From NCBI GenBank assembly GCA_004151065.3, contig NWUY0304458980.1, positions 1 through 20,869 on the forward strand: a stretch of DNA of 20,869 bases, read 5' to 3'. A model generated the notes under the pieces. It searched no databases. It was given only the letters and a program-made list of their open reading frames with translations, and was not told where the DNA came from. The stretch's first letter is position 1. Every line of letters begins with the position of its first letter. The position numbers and the translations under genes are program-made. The DNA is from Larix sibirica (Eukaryota; Streptophyta; Pinopsida; Pinales; Pinaceae). Shown piece by piece: positions 1-9,260 of the stretch.

Positions 1-900
1 TTTTGCAAGCTATTGACCCTGCCTCACCATAGCCGCCTTACCCCTCCCTACAAGCGACGACCCCGCCTTCCCTCCCTCTGACCTTCATCGAATGAATGAT
101 CCCCTAAATGCCTGCCTCCTTCATGGGCTACCTTTCATTATACAATTTACCATCTCTGAGGTCACCACCTTTATTTCAGTGACCACGCTACCTTTATGTA
201 ATGAATTTACCACTATTACAAGAATGGGTTCAAGTATTATTCCGCATATATAATCTGAGCACATAAATGGATTTTTATTCTGACTGAAATAGGGCCTTTA
301 TGGATATTTCTCTATTAGGTATGCCCTTGCGCCCAACCAGGCTCAGTAACATAGCCGAAATAAATAGAAGTGTTACCCATATAAAACTAAATAAGACATT
401 GGAACCATCCCTTTCAAAAATTGCCTACCCTTCCTAAAAGCACTGCCCTTGACCCATTTACAGGTAGGCGGTAGCGATGGTGAGTGTGACAGCGCTCTAT
501 CTAGTAGTTTTATGAGAGAAGTACCCACCAACTACTACCGAACCTGGACTCACACACCTGGCAATGCATGCCTACCTATACCCATCCTCCATAATTTGTC
601 ATATATACCAAAGGAAGGGAAGGGGGAACGCATAATATTAATAGGATATGGGGTTAATGATGAGCCCTAAAGAGGAGACCTGTATAAAGAACCTTGGGTT
701 AAATAGGAAGGAGACCTGGTTAATGAGGAAACCTAAGAAACTCCCAGGGGTATAGAGTTTAATCCCTGCATTCCCAGGAACGAGCAACGGAATTCTTTGC
801 AACGGTTACAGAGACAGAGGAAGAACCAGGTACCAAATAAAGGAGCCAAGGCCGGGAATGGACAATTCCCCAGGTTATTGAAGAGCATTCATCCCGCTAG
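1..900. other. Intergenic DNA, no gene recognised
   Basis: All frames are broken by stops. The one open frame of 73 codons near 449-670 has no recognisable protein features, so I treat it as chance. Two small local duplications are visible: the pair at 126-212, and a GGAGACCTG word at 675-683 and 710-718 that is followed both times by purine-rich sequence. The first 120 bases are pyrimidine-rich. I see no tRNA, rRNA or promoter that I can defend. Confidence 0.6.
126..212 (+). repeat. Diverged tandem pair, about 60-bp unit
   Basis: Two units start with GCTACCTTT and end with AATTTACCA: 127-152 and 187-212. They differ by substitutions and small indels. Between them a GTCACCACC / GTGACCACG pair hints that the whole unit of about 60 bp was duplicated. 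There is no coding role. Confidence 0.5.
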
Positions 901-904
901 TCGT

Positions 905-1008
905 GGAAGGTCAAGGTCAGGTCAAGCCAGGTAAAGTCAAGTTAGGTAAGGTCAGGTCACGCCCAGTCCAATAAAGTAAATTGAAGTCTGGTCAGCTCAC
1001 GTCAGGGA
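905..1008 (+). repeat. Irregular short tandem repeat (GGTCA/GGTAA words)
   Basis: A run of five-base and ten-base words of the type GGTCA, GGTAA and AGTCA repeats about a dozen times, with frequent T-to-A or C-to-A changes. The period is close to 10 bp at the left and decays to the right, as expected from old replication slippage. Confidence 0.55.
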
Positions 1009-1305
1009 AGGGACAGGGAGTGTCCAACCATAGAGGCAAGCCCCGGATCATTGGCTGCCGTTTGGATGGAAAGATCTAAAATTGAACCAGCAGCGTTCAT
1101 AGAGCAAGCTTACCTGTCGTGCGTGGAAGGGTATCGCTAGCGCTTGCCTATATATAATGAAAATGATCCATCCGTGCGTGGTGGGCCTATTCTCCTCCTT
1201 ATTATCCTTTTATTTTTATTGTGTAGGTATTACTTATTATTTCTTTCCTTGTCCTGATTGGGCGGCTCTGGCTTGGCTCTGGTTTTTATCTGTCTGGCTG
1301 GTTGT

Positions 1306-1992
1306 GGTTCGTGATGTGGTTGAAGCAGTGGGCAGCTTCTTATTTATCGTTCCCGTGTCGTGACCTGATTGCTGGGTACCTTTCCCTTCCTTATTCCTGG
1401 GGGTGTGTGCTGTTAGGTCAAGGTTAGCTAAATAAGAATAAAGTGTATGGTGTGTCGGGTTGTATGGGAAGTAAGGTGGGGTAGTGCAGGCCGGTTGTTG
1501 AGCTGTGTCCAGTGTTCGGGGTGTTAATGATTGGGGTTCAAGTTCTTTCCAATTCTATAATTGTTGATGTGCTGCGTTTCGTGAAGTAGGTGAATTGGTG
1601 GGCTCTCTAGCCAGGTCATTTGGTTTCAAGCCATCGTCGAACTATGACCCAGTCCTTCGGTCAGCTGAGACAGTGCTCCTTGGTCCATAAAACCTTCCCT
1701 GAAAACCTAAATTGTGTGTCAGTTGAAAGGCGGTGATATTTGGCCCCTTATTCCGTATTTGGTTTCAATACTGGTTCCCTCTCGTGGTGGGTAGGTTTCA
1801 TTATATCTGTGTCTTTTCCTTTGTTTTCGTGGTATGTAGCGCTCGTTCCTCACCCTTTTTGGGGTGAGAACTTAACGTTCCTCATTGGGATGATGCGGGG
1901 CGGCGTCGTGTCCTTCCTGGCGGCTGTTTGGCTGGCTCTGACTGGTACTAGCTGGTGCTGGCTGCGGTTCGTGAAGCGGGTGAATAGGTGTG
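1306..1992 (+). repeat. Three dispersed copies of a ~32-bp element
   Basis: Copies lie at 1306-1331, 1571-1602 and 1961-1992. The last two match at 28 of 32 positions around the core TTCGTGAAG and lie 390 bp apart. The first is more diverged (TTCGTGATG followed by TTGAAGCAGTGGG). Copies 1 and 3 are also preceded by similar CTGGCT-rich sequence, so the true unit may be longer than the core. Confidence 0.5.
1849..1868. other. Perfect 7-bp stem hairpin
   Basis: CTCACCC (1849-1855) is the exact reverse complement of GGGTGAG (1862-1868), with a six-base T-rich loop. A second small inverted repeat, GAAC/GTTC, follows at 1868-1880. It could fold in RNA or single-stranded DNA. No function is shown. 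Confidence 0.5.
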
Positions 1993-2107
1993 CAGTGATG
2001 CGGGGTATGGCTCTGTGATATGTGTCTCATTATTAATGAGCCTGCATTATCTATGCTATTATGCAATTAGTTTAATATTTCATTCGTCCTTCTTCAAGTA
2101 CTGCCAG

Positions 2108-2640
2108 CCGCCTGGAAGCGAGCCTGCCTAACCGAGCTCCTTAAATAGGTAGAGTAAAGTGAAAAGCACGTTGTGTCTGGTCCTGGGATCGAGAGAGAAA
2201 AGCTTTCAAAGTATATGTTTTATATAAAAAGAGTTATAAGTTCGGATGATGAATGATGCCAAGTCCTTGCTAAGTGAGCTATTTTATTATAAAATAAATC
2301 TAAAGCGGAAGACGGACACCCTCTTAGGTCTTCATATGGTATCAAAAGCGGATCTTCAAAAGGGCCTGTTCCTTTATTCCTTTTTGAAAGGTAAAGTTCA
2401 ATTTAAGTATGTGAGTTTCCATTATCCAGATTATGGCAATTTGAATTATCCCACCCACGTTCTTACTCAATAACAGGCTGCCTGCAAGGCTGCCTAATAG
2501 GATAAAGTGAGCTCATTAAATAGGGTAAGGCAAGTAGTGTAAAGCAGGCAGTGTATGTTATTAAAAGCTGGGCGAGATCCTGTGTATCAGAGATAACCGC
2601 TCAGTGTATGGTTTATAGTAAAAAGAATTCACCCGTTGTA
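2108..2640 (+). repeat. Pair of diverged ~130-bp repeats
   Basis: Copy 1 spans about 2108-2237 and copy 2 about 2472-2632. Both contain a GCCTGCCTA or GCTGCCTAA start, then GAGCTC followed by TTAAATAGG (2134 and 2509), then a GTAAAGnnnAAGCA-like stretch. Both end with a TCAnnGTATnTTTATA...AAAAAGA tail (2206 and 2601). The offset grows from 375 to 395 bp along the unit, so indels have accumulated. The sequence between the copies (2246-2473) is open for 75 codons but is not recognisable. Confidence 0.55.
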
Positions 2641-2649
2641 GTGCTCAAT

Positions 2650-2922
2650 GGGATATGATGCTCACCGGTATAAAGGAGCGGGCTATGTGTAATTAACAAA
2701 AAGGTATTACAAAGAGTCTGCATCCAGTTCGCTTGCAAAGTACACGTCACCCAGGAATAACCAGTATACATTCCCCATATTCCCCCCCATATTTACCAAA
2801 TACGCTCGCATTCCCCATTTACAACGGCCACAGCTACGGCACACTGCAACATATGGCTGCTACAACAGAGCATATGGCAGCGGATACAGATACGGATACT
2901 TACAACACACAAACACACAGAC

Positions 2923-2963
<41 letters not shown>

Positions 2964-4300
2964 AGTTTATACACCTAAGAGAAAGAGTTTGTGTAGTTCG
3001 TGTAGAGAGTTTTTTTTCGAGATAGCTTTATAGCCAGCGGTGTGATCAATCCTTATCCCGTCGGTCAGTGGTGCTGCGTACCTTCTATCGTCGTCTGTTG
3101 TGGGACCGTGGGGGTCATTTCCTCTCGGCCAACCTAGGCTGCACTACTTCCGGGGTGCAAGTCTTAAAAGCAAGCCCCATTTCCCCTGCCTCACGTCACA
3201 TGCTAAGGCGCACACTCTAAACATATCTCTTCTCTCGTCTGTGGAGGTGAATCCACTTCTTCATCATGATTGCCAGAACTTCTCGGCAATATGAAAAAGA
3301 GAGGATAGCCATGCATGCTAAGCTAAGGCCAAAGTTAGTGCAACTTGTTAACACAAAACAGCAGAAACTAACATAGAAATATAATAATACTAGCTATAAT
3401 AAATAAATTACTTAAAAACAAAACAGATTGCACTTTTCTGCACTACTGCTATGGGGAGTCCGGCACTACAAACGCTCCAGCTAAGCACAGAGAAGCTTAT
3501 AAGGCACATTCTTATCCTTCCTCTATTCCTGCGGTGGGACTGGCTTATTAGTAGTGGAGAGGTGAAGCTGGTAGGGATCAAGGTAAAGTATTAGGGTCCC
3601 AAGGCTGTATGGATGAGGCTGGAGATTAGATATCGAGGTCAGTGTATCAGTGCAGGTCCGGTCAGTAAGCCAATACTGGTCAGTGATAACAAATTATGCT
3701 TTCGCGGGTTTAAAAGTAATGTTATTTAGAAATATTGCCATTTCAGGTGCGAAGCCGCTCGACCAAGGTAAAAGGGAGAGGGAACTCGCTTATTTAATGC
3801 AGGGTTTGTTCCGTCCAATAAGAGTCTATTGTGGCACCTACTTTATGGTTTTATGAGGGTAGTACGCTAGTAATAAGAAGGAAGGGATCGTGCGTGGATA
3901 CAGCCCTGTTGGATTTACTACTGCTTTACTTAATCATATCTTACGCGCTTGCGTGAGTGGGGTAGGCACTTTAGACCTTTAATATTACCTTGATCAGCCT
4001 ACTTGATGAATGAATGTTTGTGCGCGACCTGCTGCTAACAACAACATGTCTCTCTTCATATTATGAATATGATTCAGACCCCATCCTATCTTTTGATTCT
4101 TATTTATAACTGGTGCTCCTCATCTTTAGTTTCTTCTTGGGCGACCCACCTTCCCTGTTCACTACTTACCTACCCTTTACTTAAAAACTTATATTTAAGC
4201 TTTGCTTAAAAACCCATGTCTTGGAAACAAAAAAGAAAGAAAGGTATTGCTTTTTTTTCTGCTGGGAACAACGCCCTTCTCCATAAGACTCATTACATTA
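2650..4300. other. Intergenic DNA, no gene recognised
   Basis: There are only short, non-conserved-looking open frames. A threefold GGTCAGT word occurs at about 3637, 3659 and 3677. The word TACTTAAAAAC / TGCTTAAAAAC is duplicated near 4180-4213. Otherwise I see nothing apart from the TA microsatellite. Confidence 0.55.
2925..2960 (+). repeat. (TA)18 microsatellite
   Basis: Eighteen uninterrupted TA units follow an ACACA-rich stretch and a GATACAGATACGGATAC duplication. Such a long pure dinucleotide tract is likely to be length-variable between individuals. Confidence 0.9.
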
Positions 4301-5890
4301 AAGATTAAGATTGCATAATTACAATGGCAAAGTGAAAACCTTCCCCTCGTACCTCGGGAAAGTAACCTCCGGGTCGTAGAGATGCAAATCTATTGATAGA
4401 TAGCACTAGTACTAGTGGGGACGGGAAACAGTTCACGTCGAACTGGGTGGTGTATACATGCATAGTATCACCACAACTTTTGTAACACTTCCTGCGCAGG
4501 GTGGAAAGAAAAGAAGTAACAAACTCCATCCACATAGTATAGTGTATCCAATAGAGCCGAGCATTGCAGGTCCATTCCCAGTGGTCGACAATAATAAGTA
4601 ATTGCTGCCAATAAGTCTGTCAATAGTAAGTGCCCAGTAGGGCATTGCTAGCTGGTAAGCCAATAGCCAGCAGTAGTGTATCGTCGCCAGTCACGTCATA
4701 GAATATTGCCATACCAACAGCCGATCGCATATTTACATTTCACTTTAGGTGGTGTGTGATCCCAACCTATCCATCTACAGAGGCTTAACCATCCCCTAAA
4801 TACACAACCAGTTGAATCATTTTTGTTTGTTCGGATAGCCCTAGGTAGCACCCTTCATTCCCCTAACTACTTTGCTATTTGGGTTAAACTCGCATATATA
4901 TATATATAATACTTGCATCTCTATAGCTAATTTACACGGACTAAGACTTAAGGCACCACTTCTCTGGCTGGCTTTCACTCTCTATCTTGTTATTGGCTTG
5001 GAACAACAGATTTACCAAATATTCTCATTCAATGAACTCGACCTCTTGCAACCTTGGAACTTAAATCGACTCTATACCTTGGCCCTCCTCGATATCTTCC
5101 CTCGAAATAGGCCCTAGAAGAATCATGGGCTCTAACCCTTGACCTCGGATCTTTACTCTACCTCGTTCGATGTAAATGATGTTGATTAACCTTATTTCCT
5201 AATACACAATAGGAATAGAATATATTTATTCCCAGTTTAGTTTAATAAAATACTAGTTGTCGAGTAGCAGCTGTAGAGGCTGTAGGTTTCATGGGCACTA
5301 GCCGGACTATTGTTCAATGCAATAAGGCGGTGGTATTAAAGCCGTAGGTAGTAAGGCCTTTCTTCATGCAAGAGATAATCTTCAGTGTGAGAAGGTGCAC
5401 CAACCACATTACAACAACTTTCCATGCATTATACCTGATGCAACAAACAATACTAATAGTATACTAGCGTATATACGTGATACTTGCGTATAGACTTTAA
5501 CTCCGCTGTAAGGAAGTTTATTAAGGCTTGTTTCCGTGGAACGGGGACCCCGCTTGTTTATATAGGGCTGAAGTTACCACTGACCTCATTGAATTAGACC
5601 CCGTAGCAGTTTAAGGTGATTTGAACTGGTGGTTATAGTTCCATTTGTATCCTTGCCTGTTTTATAACCCCTTAGTTTTTTATTAAACTGGTGCAATTGT
5701 CTATTTACCAACCAAGAGTTCTTCTTAAGATATTTTACCCAAAATGCAAAGGTTATGTTTTAACTTTCCCTAAAGAGCTTTCAATATTTTCTATTTATGG
5801 AGTAGTTCGAGAGATGGTCCTGCCCGTCTGATATTGAGGATCAGTGTAGATCACATTTTCAGTTTATTTTATTCCTGGGCTTGGGCTTTG
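4301..5890. other. Intergenic DNA, no gene recognised
   Basis: Stops are frequent in all frames. Visible details are a short (AT)8 run at 4894-4909, the 14-bp palindrome at 4404-4417, a CGTATATACG palindrome at 5468-5477, and a small hairpin GCTGG...CCAGC near 4650-4671. No coding or RNA gene signal was found. Confidence 0.55.
4404..4417. other. 14-bp perfect palindrome
   Basis: CACTAGTACTAGTG reads identically on both strands. It lies in otherwise unremarkable intergenic sequence. Confidence 0.6.
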
Positions 5891-5892
5891 TT

Positions 5893-6041
5893 GGCTAAAG
5901 ATGATAGGCTAAATTGAAGGCTGAAGGTGACACTGGTGAATGGCTTAAGAGGTGAGAGGCTAAAGTTGAAAGGCTTCTGGCTCATGTTGAATGGTGACTG
6001 GCGGAAGTTGAAAGGTTAAGGGCAAAAGGTAAAAGGGCTTA
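5893..6041 (+). repeat. Irregular array of GGCT-AAAG / GAAAGGCTTCTGG words (copy 1)
   Basis: About eight overlapping purine-rich words built on GGCTAAAG, TTGAAAGG and GGTGA occupy this stretch. The words GTTGAAAGGCTTCTGGC (5965-5981) and GGCAAAAGGTAAAAGGGCTTA (6021-6041) recur almost unchanged at 9925-10064. Looser GGTGAAAGGCTTA words continue to about 6230. This is a dispersed family rather than a simple microsatellite. Confidence 0.55.
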
Positions 6042-6309
6042 TCCTTCCTTCCTTTTTTTATGTTGGACTTGGTGAAGCTGGTAGTTAAGGTGACTGTCTG
6101 TATGGCTATTACAGGTGCTTTTCTATGTATGGTGTTAATCTTCTTCAAATGGTGAATCAACGTAAGTAATTTTATTGTGGGTTAAGCTTATTGTGTTAGG
6201 CTTTGTAAGGCTCTTCTAATGGTGAAAGGCTTATTTTTACTTGGCAGGTTTGTTTAGGCTTATGACTCCTCGCCCCTAACAGAATAAAGGCTATTTAGGG
6301 TAAGCAGCA

Positions 6310-6349
6310 GATCAAGAAAGGAATAAAAAGATCAAGAAAGGAATAAAAA
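6310..6349 (+). repeat. Perfect 20-bp tandem duplication
   Basis: The unit GATCAAGAAAGGAATAAAAA occurs at 6310-6329 and again at 6330-6349 without a mismatch. The identity suggests a recent duplication compared with most repeats in the window. Confidence 0.9.
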
Positions 6350-6522
6350 ATGCACATCAACTGGGTGCAACGTAAATCAAATCAATTTCACCAAATTAGA
6401 AATATTTCACTGCATCCTGCTCGCTGCAAAGCGTGCACCTCGCCCCATCCCTACTGTAATAGTGCTTTGTTAAATGCAATTATTATGAAAAAAAAATATT
6501 GGTATATATCATATAATAACAT

Positions 6523-6807
6523 TTGCGGAAGCGGGACTCGTACCTTGGCTCTGACGATTTGGCAAGTTGGGATTATACTAACTGTGCACGCGTTGCGCGC
6601 CTTTATCTTCGTTCATATCGGGCTTATGGCTCGCAAACTTACATCTACCTCGACCCTACGGAGCTTAAGTTACTAAATTTGGTGGATAATGCGTCCGTCA
6701 CTTACAATGGCACCTGTTATTATCACTTATGGGTAGCACTACCTTTGGGTAGCACCTGTTCATCCCTATCCCTGAATGTATCTATCCCATCCCAGAAGAC
6801 TAAATAA
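6523..6807 (+). CDS. Unrecognised 94-codon open frame, probably not a gene
   Basis: The frame opens with TTG and has no ATG, so it is not a convincing mitochondrial gene. Local GC is higher than in the flanks and the translation looks fairly protein-like, with many Y, R, D and L codons. A 16-bp direct repeat (TGGGTAGCAC at 6730 and 6746) and a repeated GCACCTGTT (6710 and 6752) lie inside the 3' part, so part of the reading frame arose by local duplication. Its minus strand shows a partial tRNA-Gly-like stretch that I rejected. I recognise no family. It may be a fossil coding fragment or chance. Confidence 0.12.
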   Translation: MRKRDSYLGSDDLASWDYTNCARVARLYLRSYRAYGSQTYIYLDPTELKLLNLVDNASVTYNGTCYYHLWVALPLGSTCSSLSLNVSIPSQKTK

Positions 6808-7295
6808 TTGAGTCCTTTCCGGAATACTGGCCCCTTTCAAGAAAAATATATAAAGCTCCTTCTCCAAGAAGACCCTTCCTTTGCGTATGAACCTAAAATG
6901 TATATTTACATATGTAAGCTGTTGTAACTCTTTCTTGGTGTGATTATATGGCTAGTTTTTACTTACTCACTCGCAGTGTCGATGATTTGGCCCCGTACCA
7001 TGTTGGATGGATGTGGCATGGTGTGATGGGTGCTAGCCAGGTCCATCATAAAAAGATGTTCCATTAGGTGCTCTTGTCGAGCGAGTTCTGCAAAGGTCGA
7101 AGCAGTCAGAGAGCAGAGGAGGCCAATAAGTAATTGGCATAAACACGAGGTAAGGCCAGTAAGAAGGCTATGAAATAAGAAGGCAGTTAAGCAAGTTTAT
7201 TGCACAATATTCCGGCTGAAGATGAGAGGAAGGCTTTCAAAGCAGATGAAAGATTGACATAATATGGCTCTCCCACCTTAAAGACCACCTTAACC
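6808..7295. other. Intergenic DNA, no gene recognised
   Basis: There is no open frame of note and no repeat beyond scattered AAGGC and GGTGTGATGGG words. The latter resembles text near 10,080-10,200 but is too short to call. Confidence 0.5.
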
Positions 7296-7373
7296 CTGAC
7301 GGAACGTCAGTTCCTACAGAACTGGGCGGAAACATGTTTCTATTACGCCGGACGGAACAAACACGCTTGTTCC
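7296..7373. other. Cluster of consecutive hairpins
   Basis: Four inverted repeats are packed into 78 bp. CTGACG-GAA-CGTCAG lies at 7296-7310. CAGTTC-CTACA-GAACTG (7308-7324) is an alternative fold overlapping the first. GGCG closes around a 12-bp palindrome GAAACATGTTTC and pairs with CGCC (7325-7349). GGAACAA-ACACGC-TTGTTCC spans 7354-7373. The first and last share the frame GACGGAAC...GTTCCTA, as if one hairpin module had been duplicated about 54 bp apart. All stems are perfect. No reading frame or known RNA family fits. Confidence 0.6.
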
Positions 7374-7455
7374 TATGATAGACCTCCCCCCCATGAGGTT
7401 GGAGCGCTTACGCCAGTTGAGGAATAATGCTCGCTACCTCTTGCCTCGGAATAAT

Positions 7456-7911
7456 TTATACCGCTTGCTTCCATGTTGGGTAATGAGAAGAGCTACCGGT
7501 TTGAATAAGTTGGTTTAGGCTTTTTCTAAGCATAACTCTTATAGGAATAAGATAACCTACCTTGGAGATATTTCGGTACTTCTGCTTCAAACACCTAATA
7601 AAATATAGAATAGTTCTAATATATGACTTGCCGGGGAACCTAGGCGTCAGAGACCTCATTGGAAACACCCCAAATGTGATCATCGCCGAGGAGTGCTCAT
7701 TGAGTGAACGACCCTGTTGGAACACAAAAGTGAAAGGGTAGTGGCAAGACCTAGCGGATTGAAAATGTAATGCATTAATGAATGCGGTAATGCAAACTCG
7801 GGCTGAACAACTCTGTTTGGGGAACTTACAGATGAGAATAGAAATAATAAGGTTAGTCAATAAGATCATACCTAAACCCCCTAAATGAGGATGGGCAGGT
7901 CTCCTCTCCAC
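7456..7911 (-). CDS. Unrecognised 151-codon open frame
   Basis: The frame opens with GTG at 7911; the first ATG is at 7869, giving about 137 codons. The translation has a hydrophobic stretch soon after that ATG (a run of I and L with one K) and is otherwise basic, with several Cys and His. I recognise no domain. A rough estimate from base composition makes an open frame of this length not very unlikely by chance in 42 kb of double-strand sequence. It is followed 60 bp away by another open frame on the plus strand. Confidence 0.12.
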   Translation of the reverse strand: MERRPAHPHLGGLGMILLTNLIISILICKFPKQSCSARVCITAFINALHFQSARSCHYPFTFVFQQGRSLNEHSSAMITFGVFPMRSLTPRFPGKSYIRTILYFIRCLKQKYRNISKVGYLIPIRVMLRKSLNQLIQTGSSSHYPTWKQAV

Positions 7912-7973
7912 ACGTTAGTTCAATAATCCCTGCCTGCTGCCTTGCCATCGACCCCAAAAAGTACAATAAGAGC

Positions 7974-8552
7974 ATGGCCTCCACGACCAAATGTGAATTC
8001 GAAGCGATTGACTCTTGCTCGTCTGATCCTGCAATAAAGACGACCAGCTCCATGCCATCCAGCCAGCAATTGCATAATGGGGAGCAAGAGACTATGGTTG
8101 ATCCATCTTTCCTACTGTGGGGTTGTATGCTTCCAAACCAAATCATCATAAGTTCAAGGTGGTTTAAACTCCGGAACCCCCCCTTTAAGCTTTACAGTGG
8201 GGCAGAAGAGAAGCGCATTCAATTTGCCCTTTTAATAGGTTTTTACCTGACCTGCCTACGCCTAGAAGTTACCTGCCAAACCCTGGCGCAAAGGGGGATC
8301 TGTACAAAAATATGGCCTATGGAAGCTACCCTGCCAGAGTGTGGAAAAATTATATCTTATCTTTGGATAAATGCTAGAATTAAGCGAGTTTACAAATTTG
8401 AAATCATAGTTATTAACCCAGATGGATGGAGGAATATGCCTCTGACCCTGTACAAATGCAATTGTTCTTTACAAAATGTGTGTTCAAAGACGTTTTTGGG
8501 ATCCACCGGACCAACCCAAAATACAAAACGAGCAGATTGGGGAATCACTTAG
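7974..8552 (+). CDS. Unrecognised 192-codon open frame
   Basis: This is the longest ATG-initiated frame in the window, running from ATG at 7974 to TAG at 8550-8552. The predicted 192-residue protein is Ser/Thr-rich at the start, has about ten cysteines, and carries a short hydrophobic segment near residues 86-97 (ALLIGFYLTCLR). No known domain or mitochondrial gene is recognisable. By my rough stop-codon estimate such a length is unlikely by chance, so it may be a fossil or chimeric frame. The frame contains one copy of a diverged repeat (8234-8276), and its stop codon abuts the second copy (8553-8598). An opposing 98-codon frame overlaps its start on the minus strand. Confidence 0.2.
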   Translation: MASTTKCEFEAIDSCSSDPAIKTTSSMPSSQQLHNGEQETMVDPSFLLWGCMLPNQIIISSRWFKLRNPPFKLYSGAEEKRIQFALLIGFYLTCLRLEVTCQTLAQRGICTKIWPMEATLPECGKIISYLWINARIKRVYKFEIIVINPDGWRNMPLTLYKCNCSLQNVCSKTFLGSTGPTQNTKRADWGIT

Positions 8553-8598
8553 AATAGGTTTTTACCCCACCCACCGCCTAAGCTTATACTGTAACCTG
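8234..8598 (+). repeat. Pair of ~45-bp repeats, 319 bp apart
   Basis: Both copies begin with AATAGGTTTTTACC (8234 and 8553) and end with an A-ACCTGCC tail (8276 and 8598). The middle has diverged (CTACGCCTAGAAGTT against CCGCCTAAGCTTATACTGT). The first lies within the 192-codon open frame and the second starts right after its stop. Confidence 0.5.
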
Positions 8599-9260
8599 CC
8601 TGATTATAATAAATTATATTACATGCATTAAATAATCGATTTGGCTTATGGCATGCATACATATACAAATAGGGGGTTCCGGTAATTAATATTATTTCTA
8701 TATATAGATAGCTAACTTATGAAGGATAATAACTTAATAGTGATGGATCGAGGGGGCCTGTAGAAAAAGAGGTTTTTCCGCAATACGTTTTATAATATGA
8801 AATATATAAACTAATGCTTTCCTTATGACTTTATGGACACGAAGTATTGAAAGCGTAAAGTGTAAGTAACTTAACGTCCCTCGTACCTAACCCTTTCCCT
8901 AAGCGGACAAGCAATAGTTCCTTACCTTATAGCTAGCTATTTGAGGGGAACAAATAGAGGGTTAGTAACTTGGAAGGAAGAAAGAGAGCCAGCTGGTGGA
9001 ATACGCGAGCTGGGGAAGTAAAATGAAAAATAGATTTAGTCACTGGATAGCCGGGGTAGCCTTTCCCCTAACCTCGATATATTTATTCTTCGCATTCGTC
9101 GTCGCCGCCATCAAGGTTTGGGGTGTTACTGAGTTTAGTAACCGGGAAGGAAAGAGACCTCGCACCCGAAATGATCCGCTATTAAACATGTGATATCCAA
9201 TATCCAAGATGAAGTCGGAAGTTACAGTTGATTTATTGGGCTTGGTACCTAAAAAACTGA
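8599..9260. other. Intergenic DNA with a short hydrophobic frame
   Basis: A TCTATATATAGA palindrome lies at 8697-8708. A small frame opens at GTG 8996 (first ATG 9023, 56 codons to 9193). From the ATG it has a few basic residues, HW, and then a hydrophobic segment of about 25 residues. That layout is faintly like the start of a small membrane protein, but it is too short and unmatched to name. Confidence 0.35.
8961..9160 (+). repeat. Pair of ~26-bp repeats with a hairpin at the second copy
   Basis: The word TAGTAAC, then GGAAGGA and an AAAGAGA stretch, is found at 8963-8987 and 9137-9157. At the second copy the TAGTAAC word is part of the perfect inverted repeat GTTACT-GAGTTT-AGTAAC (9125-9142). 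Confidence 0.45.

Larger units (their letters stand above)
1021..2107. other. Intergenic DNA containing a three-copy diverged repeat
   Basis: Two short hydrophobic open frames lie here (1157-1363 and 1740-2018, 68 and 92 codons). Both sit in G/T-rich DNA that carries the repeat family at 1306, 1571 and 1961. The hydrophobic look comes from T-rich codons, and neither frame resembles a known protein, so I do not call them genes. Confidence 0.5.

Noticed and set aside
1157-2018. Two hydrophobic frames read as membrane proteins
   Set aside because: The hydrophobicity follows from G/T-rich DNA; the shared similarity is a DNA repeat that is not kept in one reading frame.
6522-6590. Minus-strand stretch resembling tRNA-Gly(GCC): a TTGCCAA anticodon-loop-like word, a GAGTCCCGC T-arm-like word and a TTCCGC end at the right spacing
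   Set aside because: The anticodon stem does not pair, the T stem has only two of five pairs, and no matching 5' acceptor or D arm is present. At best it is a decayed remnant.
6523-6807. Frame with a D-x4-D word followed about 55 residues later by a P-x-G-S word, loosely like spacing of polymerase palm motifs
   Set aside because: The second word is produced by a local 16-bp duplication, key residues do not match, and no third motif follows. Chance is the simpler reading.
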